Of a DNA stretch of 15,430 bases, positions 10,433 to 15,430 are shown in pieces (the first letter of the stretch is position 1; each line of letters opens with the position of its first letter). This DNA comes from Bacteroidota bacterium. GTDB taxonomy: Bacteria > Bacteroidota > Ignavibacteria > Ignavibacteriales > Melioribacteraceae. A program made the translations under genes and the position numbers. Under the pieces are notes generated by a model. The model did not search any database. It worked only from the letters and a program-made list of their open reading frames with translations, and was not told where the DNA came from. The stretch spans positions 1 through 15,430 of the forward strand of contig JAMCSN010000085.1 of the NCBI GenBank assembly GCA_023381535.1. Reading direction: 5' to 3'.

Positions 10433-11065
10433 ATGAAGATGAAATTAGAAGTTTATAAAAAAGACGGAACAAAATCGGGCGAGAGTGTAGAACTTTCCAA
10501 AGATATTTTTGAAATCGAGCCGAATGATCACGTTCTTTACTTGGCAGTTAAAGCATACCTTGCAAATCAGCGTCAAGGCACACACAAAGCCAAAGAGAGA
10601 AGTGAAGTACACGGCGGCGGTAAAAAACCTTGGAGACAAAAAGGTCGTGGCGGCGCTCGTGCTGGTACAACTCGTTCTCCGCTTTGGGTTGGCGGCGGCT
10701 CAATCTTCGGTCCTAAACCGAGAGATTACAGACAAAAATTGAACAAGAAAGTTGTAAGTCTTGCAAGAAAGTCTGCGCTATCTTACAAAGCAAAAGCAAA
10801 TCAAATTGTTCTTGTTGAAGATTTTAGCTTTGAATCGCCAAAGACAAAAGATTTTGTTTTGATGCTTGACGCACTCAAAGTTAAAGGCAAAAGGACTTTG
10901 TTTCTTACAAACGGACATCAGGAAAATGTTTACAAATCCGGAAGAAATATTCCTAAGGTGAATATACTCGAGGCGAACAAAGCTTCTGCATACGATCTTT
11001 TGAACAATCAGGTTCTTTTGATGCAGAAGAGCGCAGTTAATCTTTTAGAAAGCACAATTAATTAA
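10433..11065 (+). CDS. rplD: 50S ribosomal protein L4
   Basis: 210 residues from the ATG at 10433. A TTG at 10430 and a second ATG at 10439 (MKLEVYKKDG) are also in frame, so the exact start is uncertain by a few residues; no Shine-Dalgarno decides it. L4 binds 23S rRNA, and its long loop lines the peptide exit tunnel. The loop is visible at about 45-98, rich in Gly, Arg and Lys (HGGGKKPWRQKGRGGARAG, then PLWVGGGSIFGPKPRDY). The C-terminal globular part carries VNILEANKASAYDLLNN. In E. coli, L4 also autoregulates the S10 operon through its leader; whether it does so here is unknown. It lies 6 nt after rplC. Confidence 0.97.
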   Translation: MKMKLEVYKKDGTKSGESVELSKDIFEIEPNDHVLYLAVKAYLANQRQGTHKAKERSEVHGGGKKPWRQKGRGGARAGTTRSPLWVGGGSIFGPKPRDYRQKLNKKVVSLARKSALSYKAKANQIVLVEDFSFESPKTKDFVLMLDALKVKGKRTLFLTNGHQENVYKSGRNIPKVNILEANKASAYDLLNNQVLLMQKSAVNLLESTIN

Positions 11066-11077
11066 ATCGGCTAAGAA

Positions 11078-11374
11078 ATGAAAAGTGTTCTAATACGACC
11101 CTTAATAACTGAAAAGATGACCGGTATCAGCGAAAAACATTCCGCGAAATATGGATTTGTAGTTGAAGTTGATGCCAACAAGATAGAAATCGCAAAAGCT
11201 GTTAAAACAAAATTTAATGTTGATGTGATTTCGGTTAATACAATTAGATACAAAGGAAAAGAAAAAACTCAGTTCACCAAGAAAGGAAGATTTTCGGGTA
11301 GAACACCAAAGTTTAAGAAAGCAATTGTTACCTTGAAGGAAGGTCAAACAATAGATATTCTAGGTCAAGCATAG
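11078..11374 (+). CDS. rplW: 50S ribosomal protein L23
   Basis: 98 residues, normal for bacterial L23, which sits at the tunnel exit and forms the docking site for trigger factor and the signal recognition particle. The N-terminus SVLIRPLITEKMT is the family signature. The central KYGFVVEVDANKIEIAKAV and VNTIRYKGKEK are typical, with a basic loop near 60-78 (KGKEKTQFTKKGRFSGRTP). The ATG at 11078 lies 12 nt after the rplD stop and has no clear Shine-Dalgarno, so translation is probably coupled to the upstream gene. rplB follows after 22 nt. Confidence 0.98.
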   Translation: MKSVLIRPLITEKMTGISEKHSAKYGFVVEVDANKIEIAKAVKTKFNVDVISVNTIRYKGKEKTQFTKKGRFSGRTPKFKKAIVTLKEGQTIDILGQA

Positions 11375-11396
11375 TTCGAATCGGAGCTCAAGTTAA

Positions 11397-12221
11397 ATGG
11401 CAATTAGAAAATTAAAACCAAATACTCCCGGAACAAGATTCATGTCTATCTCTTCATTTGAAGAGATAACTAAAACCAGTCCGGAAAAATCTTTAACTTT
11501 TTCGCTTAAGAAATCCGGCGGAAGAAATAATCTTGGCAGAGTAACTGCACGTCATAGAGGCGGCGGACATAAAAAACTTTACAGAATTATTGATTTCAAG
11601 CGCGACAAAGTCGGCATTCCGGCAAAAGTTTTTTCAATCGAATACGACCCGAATAGAACGTCACGAATTGCGTTGCTTCATTATGCAGACGGAGAGAAGA
11701 GATATATTATTGCCCCCGACGGATTGAAAATTGGCGATGAATTAGCATCGGGCAGCGGTGTTGAAATTAAAGTTGGTAACGCATTACCGTTAAAAGAAAT
11801 TCCGCTTGCAAGTTTTGTTCACAACGTTGAAATGAAACCCGGTAAAGGCGGTCAGTTAGGTCGCTCGGCAGGCGCTTCGTTACAGTTGATGGCTAAAGAA
11901 GGAAATTATGCACAGTTGAAGATGCCTTCAGGTGAAGTTAGAATGATTCAATTAAATTGTATGGCTACTTACGGTTCGGTTGGTAATGCCGATCATGAAA
12001 ACATAAGTCTCGGCAAAGCTGGAAGAAGCAGATGGCTCGGTATTCGTCCGGCAAGCCGCGGTGTTGCTAAGAACCCCGTCGATCACCCGATGGGTGGTGG
12101 CGAAGGTAAAACTTCCGGCGGCGGTCATCCGGTTTCTCCGTGGGGACAAAAAGCCAAAGGTTTGAAAACCAGGAAGAAGAAAAATCCAACAAATAAACTT
12201 ATTGTTAAAAGAAGAAAATAG
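11397..12221 (+). CDS. rplB: 50S ribosomal protein L2
   Basis: 274 residues, matching E. coli L2 (273). L2 is a large 23S rRNA binder needed for subunit association and close to the peptidyl transferase centre. Motifs: [20 protein letters not shown] at 40-59, [20 protein letters not shown] at 141-160, and [13 protein letters not shown] at 226-238. H230 corresponds to E. coli H229 (numbered without Met), the histidine reported as important for activity. The next histidine of E. coli (VDHPH) is Met here, a variant I associate with Bacteroidota and relatives. The C-terminus is strongly basic ([18 protein letters not shown]). The ATG at 11397 has GGAG at 11383-11386, 10 nt upstream. Confidence 0.99.
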   Translation: MAIRKLKPNTPGTRFMSISSFEEITKTSPEKSLTFSLKKSGGRNNLGRVTARHRGGGHKKLYRIIDFKRDKVGIPAKVFSIEYDPNRTSRIALLHYADGEKRYIIAPDGLKIGDELASGSGVEIKVGNALPLKEIPLASFVHNVEMKPGKGGQLGRSAGASLQLMAKEGNYAQLKMPSGEVRMIQLNCMATYGSVGNADHENISLGKAGRSRWLGIRPASRGVAKNPVDHPMGGGEGKTSGGGHPVSPWGQKAKGLKTRKKKNPTNKLIVKRRK

Positions 12222-12233
12222 TTAGAGTAGATT

Positions 12234-12530
12234 ATGCCAAGATCAGTTAAAAAGGGTCCTTTCATCGATATCAAATTGTTGAAAAAGATTCGTACACTTA
12301 ACGAAACAAATCAGAAAAAAATTATTAAAACTTGGTCGCGTACAAGTACTATATCTCCGGAATTTGTTGGACATACAGTTGCTGTACACAACGGCAACAA
12401 GATGATTCCGGTTTATATTTCGGAAAATATGGTTGGTCACAAACTCGGTGAGTTTGCGCCGACAAGAATTTTCCGCGGTCATCCCGGTACCAAAGCAGAA
12501 AAAGCTACTAAAGTTATTAAGCCAGCTTGA
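12234..12530 (+). CDS. rpsS: 30S ribosomal protein S19
   Basis: 98 residues, slightly longer than E. coli S19 (92). It sits at the top of the 30S head and contacts S13 and the A-site finger of the 50S subunit. The N-terminus [12 protein letters not shown], the central [22 protein letters not shown] and the segment [12 protein letters not shown] are diagnostic. The C-terminus [19 protein letters not shown] is basic and probably flexible. The ATG at 12234 is 12 nt after the rplB stop, with only a poor AGAG as ribosome binding site. The stop TGA at 12528-12530 overlaps the purine-rich binding site of rplV. Confidence 0.98.
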   Translation: MPRSVKKGPFIDIKLLKKIRTLNETNQKKIIKTWSRTSTISPEFVGHTVAVHNGNKMIPVYISENMVGHKLGEFAPTRIFRGHPGTKAEKATKVIKPA

Positions 12531-12539
12531 GGATAGATA

Positions 12540-12884
12540 ATGGAAGCTAAAGCAACTCACAAATATATTGGAACATCACCGCGCAAGATGCGTTTGGTTG
12601 TTGATCTGATTAGAGGCAAGTCGGTAGATCAGGCAATTGAGATTTTGCACTTTTCTCCGAAACATTCTTCTAAGGATGCAGAGAAAGTTTTAAGATCAGC
12701 GGTTTCCAATTTGATGAACAAAGATGAAAATAATAAGCATGAAGTTATGGACCTTTTCGTGAAAGAAGCTTTTGTTAATGGCGGTCCAACCTTGAAAAGA
12801 ATTTCTCCTGCGCCCATGGGTAGGGCATACAGAATAAGAAAAAGATCAAATCACGTAACAGTTGTTGTTGCGACAAAAAAGTAA
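12540..12884 (+). CDS. rplV: 50S ribosomal protein L22
   Basis: 114 residues, a normal short bacterial L22. Its globular part binds 23S rRNA domains, and its long beta-hairpin lines the exit tunnel. The N-terminal SPRKMRLVVDLIRGKSVDQA at 13-32 is the family signature. The hairpin region PTLKRISPAPMGRAYRIRKR at 83-102 is intact, including the LKR triplet that aligns with the E. coli MKR deleted in some macrolide-resistant mutants. The ATG at 12540 has TGAGGA (12528-12533) overlapping the rpsS stop, which favours translational coupling. rpsC begins 12 nt after the stop. Confidence 0.98.
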   Translation: MEAKATHKYIGTSPRKMRLVVDLIRGKSVDQAIEILHFSPKHSSKDAEKVLRSAVSNLMNKDENNKHEVMDLFVKEAFVNGGPTLKRISPAPMGRAYRIRKRSNHVTVVVATKK

Positions 12885-12886
12885 TC

Positions 12887-12891
12887 GGAGG
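12887..12891 (+). promoter_or_regulatory. Strong ribosome binding site fixing the TTG start of rpsC
   Basis: GGAGG at 12887-12891, two bases after the rplV stop, is 5 nt upstream of TTG at 12897. Translation from this TTG gives [13 protein letters not shown], the canonical S3 N-terminus. No ATG or GTG nearby gives the same end, so the SD and the protein together support the rare TTG start. Confidence 0.85.
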
Positions 12892-12896
12892 AAGTT

Positions 12897-13538
12897 TTGG
12901 GTCAAAAGACTAATCCAATCGGTTTTAGAGTAGGCATCATTAGAGGATGGGAATCGAACTGGTACGAAAACAAAAGTTATGCTACCAAACTTATTGAAGA
13001 CAAAAAGCTAAGGACTTATATTAGAAAACGACTTCTTAATGCAGGCATTTCTTCAATAGTAATTGATAGAACTTCCAAGAATATCATTCTCTCAATTCAC
13101 ACTTCCAGACCGGGAGTAGTAATTGGTAAAAGCGGCAAAGAAATTGCCCAGATAGAAGAGGAATTGAGAAAACTGACCGATAAGGAAGTCAAAATTCAAA
13201 TTACAGAAATCAAAAGACCCGAACTTGATGCTTATTTAGTTGCAGAAAATATTACAAAGCAAATTGAAGGTAGAGTTTCTTTCAGAAGAGCCATGAAACA
13301 ATCAATTACATCTGCTATGAGGATGGGCGCTGAAGGAATTAGAATTATGTGTGCCGGAAGATTGGCCGGTTCAGAAATGGCTCGTACTGAACAATATAAA
13401 GAAGGAAGAATTCCGCTGCATACATTGCGTGCAGATATTGATTACGCAACAGCAACCGCACATACAATTTACGGTTCGATCGGAGTTAAAGTGTGGATCT
13501 GCCGCGGAGAAATTTTAGGTAAACGTTCAACCGAGTAA
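12897..13538 (+). CDS. rpsC: 30S ribosomal protein S3
   Basis: 213 residues, a little shorter than E. coli S3 (233) because of a shorter C-terminal tail. S3 sits at the mRNA entry channel of the 30S subunit, where with S4 and S5 it contributes to mRNA helicase activity. The N-terminus [19 protein letters not shown] is diagnostic. A KH RNA-binding domain spans about 40-110, with the GxxG loop GKSG at 77-80 ([13 protein letters not shown]). The C-terminal domain shows [19 protein letters not shown] and [20 protein letters not shown], ending [17 protein letters not shown]. It starts at TTG with a strong SD. A 41-nt gap with a small hairpin separates it from rplP. Confidence 0.98.
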   Translation: MGQKTNPIGFRVGIIRGWESNWYENKSYATKLIEDKKLRTYIRKRLLNAGISSIVIDRTSKNIILSIHTSRPGVVIGKSGKEIAQIEEELRKLTDKEVKIQITEIKRPELDAYLVAENITKQIEGRVSFRRAMKQSITSAMRMGAEGIRIMCAGRLAGSEMARTEQYKEGRIPLHTLRADIDYATATAHTIYGSIGVKVWICRGEILGKRSTE

Positions 13539-13544
13539 TGAAGC

Positions 13545-13557
13545 CCGCTTCGTGCGG
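13545..13557 (+). other. Short GC hairpin in the rpsC-rplP gap
   Basis: CCGC (13545-13548) can pair with GCGG (13554-13557) across TTCGT, just after the rpsC stop. The stem is only 4 bp and no T-run follows directly, so it is not a convincing terminator. The local string CCCGCTTCG also occurs, inverted, in the palindrome at 14510-14569; this may be chance. Confidence 0.3.
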
Positions 13558-13579
13558 ATAAATTTGAGGAGTTTTTTTC

Positions 13580-13999
13580 ATGTTAATGCCCAAAAGAGTA
13601 AAATATCGTAAAGCACATAGAGGCAGAAGAGCCGGCAAAGCTACTCGCGGCTTCACGATTAGTTTCGGTGATTACGGTTTGAAAGCTTTGGAACCGGCAT
13701 GGATTACAAGCAGACAAATCGAAGCTTGCCGTGTTGCGTTGTCGCGTCAAATGAAGAGAGACGGAAAAGTTTGGATTAGAATCTTCCCAGATAAACCGGT
13801 AACCAAGAAACCTCTCGAAACAAGAATGGGTAAAGGTAAAGGCGCGCCGGAGTTTTGGGTTGCGGTAGTTAAACCGGGTACAATCATGTTTGAAGTCGGC
13901 GGTGTAGATAAAGCTACGGCTCAAGAATCATTAAGACTTGCGTCGCACAAATTGCCGATTAAAACTAAAATTGCTCAGAGACCTGACTTAGAATCATAA
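13580..13999 (+). CDS. rplP: 50S ribosomal protein L16
   Basis: 139 residues, normal for L16, which lies near the A-site and P-site tRNA elbows in the 50S central protuberance region. The ATG at 13580 gives [19 protein letters not shown], matching the ML(Q/M)PKR start of the family. A second ATG at 13586 is in frame, but GAGGAG at 13566-13571 is spaced 8 nt from the first and 14 from the second, so 13580 is preferred. Conserved [16 protein letters not shown] is at 45-60, and [19 protein letters not shown] at 82-100. R82 aligns with E. coli R81, the YcfD hydroxylation site; whether it is modified here is unknown. Confidence 0.98.
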   Translation: MLMPKRVKYRKAHRGRRAGKATRGFTISFGDYGLKALEPAWITSRQIEACRVALSRQMKRDGKVWIRIFPDKPVTKKPLETRMGKGKGAPEFWVAVVKPGTIMFEVGGVDKATAQESLRLASHKLPIKTKIAQRPDLES

Positions 14000-14015
14000 A
14001 AGGATTTGAATTACT

Positions 14016-14234
14016 ATGAAGATTTTTCAAATAAAGGAAATGGCTACAGAGGAAATCAAGAAAAGAATTCTTGAAGAACAAAAGAACCTCATAGACTTGA
14101 AGTTTCAGCAGGAACTGAAAAACCTGACTAACACGGCAAAGTTACGTTTGACAAGAAGAGACATAGCAAAGATGAAAACAATTTTGAAAGAAAGACAGAT
14201 GCAGGAAGCAAAAACCTCAAAGGATAATAAATAA
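14016..14234 (+). CDS. rpmC: 50S ribosomal protein L29
   Basis: 72 residues, a typical small L29, which forms an antiparallel helical pair at the tunnel exit beside L23. The sequence is almost entirely helix-forming and charged. The helix-loop pattern is [20 protein letters not shown] at 19-38, followed by [19 protein letters not shown] at 39-57, the L29 signature region. The C-terminal tail EAKTSKDNK is short and polar. The ATG at 14016 is preceded by AAGGA around 14000 at a longish 12-nt spacing. Its order between rplP and rpsQ is the standard one. Confidence 0.97.
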   Translation: MKIFQIKEMATEEIKKRILEEQKNLIDLKFQQELKNLTNTAKLRLTRRDIAKMKTILKERQMQEAKTSKDNK

Positions 14235-14251
14235 GGAGTACTCGATTTCCT

Positions 14252-14509
14252 ATGGAGAAAAGAAGTTTAAGAAAGACAAAGGTTGGTACTGTCGTCAGCA
14301 ATAAGATGAGCAAAAGCATAATTGTTTCTATAGAAAGACGTGTTGCGCATCCGTTGTACAAAAAATATTTCAAGAAGACAACAAAGCTGATGGCTCACGA
14401 TGAGAAGAATGAATGCGGTCCGGGTGACGTTGTAAAAATTATGGAAACCCGTCCTATGAGTAAAAGAAAAAAATGGCGTTTAGTAGAAATTGTTGAAAAA
14501 GCCAAGTAA
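14252..14509 (+). CDS. rpsQ: 30S ribosomal protein S17
   Basis: 85 residues, normal for S17, a primary 16S rRNA-binding OB-fold protein of the 30S body. The signature [20 protein letters not shown] spans 10-29, followed by [20 protein letters not shown] and the [20 protein letters not shown] segment. The ATG at 14252 has GGAG at 14235-14238, a rather long 13-nt spacing; this gap also contains CTCGATTTCC. In E. coli rpsQ is the last gene of the S10 operon, and here too a 77-nt gap with a large palindrome follows it. Confidence 0.98.
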   Translation: MEKRSLRKTKVGTVVSNKMSKSIIVSIERRVAHPLYKKYFKKTTKLMAHDEKNECGPGDVVKIMETRPMSKRKKWRLVEIVEKAK

Positions 14510-14569
14510 AAAAAGCTTGCCTGCCAGCTCGCCTCGTCTTCGACTTGTCGAAGCGGGCAGGCGGGTTTT
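14510..14569. repeat. GC-rich imperfect palindrome between rpsQ and rplN
   Basis: An inner perfect stem CTTCGAC (14538-14544) / GTCGAAG (14547-14553) with a TT loop lies inside an outer perfect 7-bp stem GCCTGCC (14519-14525) / GGCAGGC (14556-14562). The left arm carries 12 unpaired bases against 2 on the right; an alternative pairs CGCCT (14530-14534) with AGGCG (14559-14563). A-run 14510-14514 and TTTT 14566-14569 flank it, as in a bidirectional terminator. Its high GC contrasts sharply with the flanking genes, suggesting a dispersed palindromic (REP-like or miniature) element; only one full copy is in this window, so the repeat status is inference. Confidence 0.6.
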
Positions 14570-14586
14570 ATGAGGAGTGATAAATC

Positions 14587-14955
14587 ATGGTACAAGAAGA
14601 AACAAATTTAGTTGTAGCGGATAATTCGGGAGCTAAAAAAGTCCGCTGCATTAGAGTACTTGGCGGAAGCAGTCGCCGGTATGCCAGCGTTGGCGATGTT
14701 ATAGTTGTGAGTGTGAAGACTGCAATTCCGGGCGGCGGCGTAAAGAAGGGCGAAGTTAGCCGCGCAGTTGTTGTAAGAACAAAAAAAGAAGTTAGAAGAA
14801 ACGACGGTTCATACATCCGCTTTGATGAGAACGCAGCTGTATTGTTAAATGCTCAGGGCGAACCGAGAGGAACACGTATCTTCGGTCCTGTTGCTCGCGA
14901 ACTTAGAGACAAAAAATTCATGAAGATTATTTCTCTGGCTCCAGAGGTATTATAA
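14587..14955 (+). CDS. rplN: 50S ribosomal protein L14
   Basis: 122 residues, the standard length for L14, a beta-barrel protein at the subunit interface that forms bridges to 16S rRNA and is the binding site of silencing factor RsfS. The N-terminus [20 protein letters not shown] is diagnostic, as are [21 protein letters not shown] and the C-terminal [20 protein letters not shown] followed by ISLAPEVL. The ATG at 14587 has GAGGAG at 14572-14577, just past the palindrome, at 9-nt spacing. In E. coli this gene opens the spc operon; no clear promoter is seen here, so expression may depend on read-through past the palindrome. Confidence 0.99.
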   Translation: MVQEETNLVVADNSGAKKVRCIRVLGGSSRRYASVGDVIVVSVKTAIPGGGVKKGEVSRAVVVRTKKEVRRNDGSYIRFDENAAVLLNAQGEPRGTRIFGPVARELRDKKFMKIISLAPEVL

Positions 14956-14966
14956 GGATTGCTGAA

Positions 14967-15293
14967 ATGAAGATTAGAAAAAACGATAACGTAATTGTGA
15001 TTGCCGGAAACAACAGAGGAAAAACCGGAAAAGTTTTGAAAGTATTTCCCCAAATAAACCGTGTGATTGTTGAAGGTGTTAATCTCCGTAAGAGACACAC
15101 CAAGCCGAATCAAAAAAATCCTCAGGGCGGCATTGTGGAAAAGGAAGCTCCTATTCATGTTTCCAACATTATGATTGTCGATCCAAAGACAAACGAAGCA
15201 ACAAGAATCGGCGCAAGAATTATTATAGATGAAAAAACAGGCAAGAAAAAGAGCGCAAGAATCAGCAAATCAAGCAACGAGATGCTTGGTTAA
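14967..15293 (+). CDS. rplX: 50S ribosomal protein L24
   Basis: 108 residues, normal for bacterial L24, one of the assembly-initiator proteins of the 50S subunit. The KOW motif lies at about 3-30 ([20 protein letters not shown], then VLKV). It is followed by [17 protein letters not shown] and [20 protein letters not shown], both typical. The C-terminal part (about 80-108) is rich in Lys and Arg. The ATG at 14967 follows AAGGA (14954-14958), which overlaps the rplN stop, so coupling is likely. A 44-nt gap leads to the next gene. Confidence 0.98.
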   Translation: MKIRKNDNVIVIAGNNRGKTGKVLKVFPQINRVIVEGVNLRKRHTKPNQKNPQGGIVEKEAPIHVSNIMIVDPKTNEATRIGARIIIDEKTGKKKSARISKSSNEMLG

Positions 15294-15337
15294 TAAATTC
15301 GCGGAAGGCGGAAAAATTTTAAGGATACAGAATCACG

Positions 15338-15430
15338 ATGGCAAAAGAACAAAAACAGACTAAAGAAAAGAAACCTAAAGCTGGTGAAGAAAAAGCTGCG
15401 GCACCAAAGGTGGTCGAAGAAAAAATTCCT
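15338..15430 (+). CDS. rplE: Probable 50S ribosomal protein L5, N-terminal fragment with a charged extension (3' end outside window)
   Basis: An ATG at 15338, preceded by AAGGA at 15321-15325, opens a frame that runs to the window edge without a stop (31 codons). The visible residues are almost all Lys, Glu, Ala, Pro and Gln (MAKEQKQTKEKKPKAGEEK, then AAAPKVVEEKIP), so no L5 fold can be recognised yet. The call rests on gene order: rplE follows rplX in nearly all bacteria. Typical L5 starts directly with its LK..Y helix region, so this would be an added, probably disordered, basic-acidic N-terminal extension. Alternatives are a small separate gene before rplE, or a later start such as GTG at 15410, which has no visible ribosome binding site. 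Confidence 0.65.
   Translation, partial: MAKEQKQTKEKKPKAGEEKAAAPKVVEEKIP

Overview
This window is a continuous stretch of the conserved bacterial transcription/translation supercluster, all on the + strand: rpoB (3' end), rpoC, then the str group (rpsL, rpsG, fusA, tuf), the S10 group (rpsJ, rplC, rplD, rplW, rplB, rpsS, rplV, rpsC, rplP, rpmC, rpsQ) and the start of the spc group (rplN, rplX, probable rplE cut by the window edge). I see no RNA gene, CRISPR array, transposase or unknown gene, and no undescribed multi-gene system. The points of interest are in the gaps between genes and in a few residues.

Organism: the DNA is fairly AT-rich. Several protein details look like the Bacteroidota/Chlorobiota/Ignavibacteriota side of bacteria: the RpoC N-terminal zinc ribbon context, L2 with VDHPM where E. 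coli has VDHPH, S7 ending in AHFKW, and the sequence style of EF-Tu and EF-G. The only good promoter, upstream of rpsL, contains TAAATTTG, which fits the Bacteroidota -7 consensus TAnnTTTG. Unlike typical Bacteroidota, many genes have clear Shine-Dalgarno (SD) sequences, which suggests a lineage such as Ignavibacteria. This placement is an inference from memory of family sequences, not from a search.

Layout: 1-5059 encodes the two largest RNA polymerase subunits, separated by 74 nt holding two small hairpins, the second touching the rpoC SD. 5060-5167 holds the probable str promoter. 5168-9397 encodes S12, S7, EF-G and EF-Tu. 9398-9486 holds a terminator-like hairpin at the str/S10 boundary. 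9487-14509 is a tight run of eleven ribosomal protein genes, mostly with gaps under 25 nt. 14510-14586 holds a GC-rich palindrome at the S10/spc boundary. 14587-15430 starts the spc group. No gene-free stretch exceeds about 110 nt.

Working together: RpoB and RpoC form the catalytic core of transcription. The ribosomal proteins belong to both subunits, and EF-Tu and EF-G drive tRNA delivery and translocation. Clustering allows coordinated supply. The regulatory elements visible here lie at the same boundaries where E. coli splits this region into separate operons.
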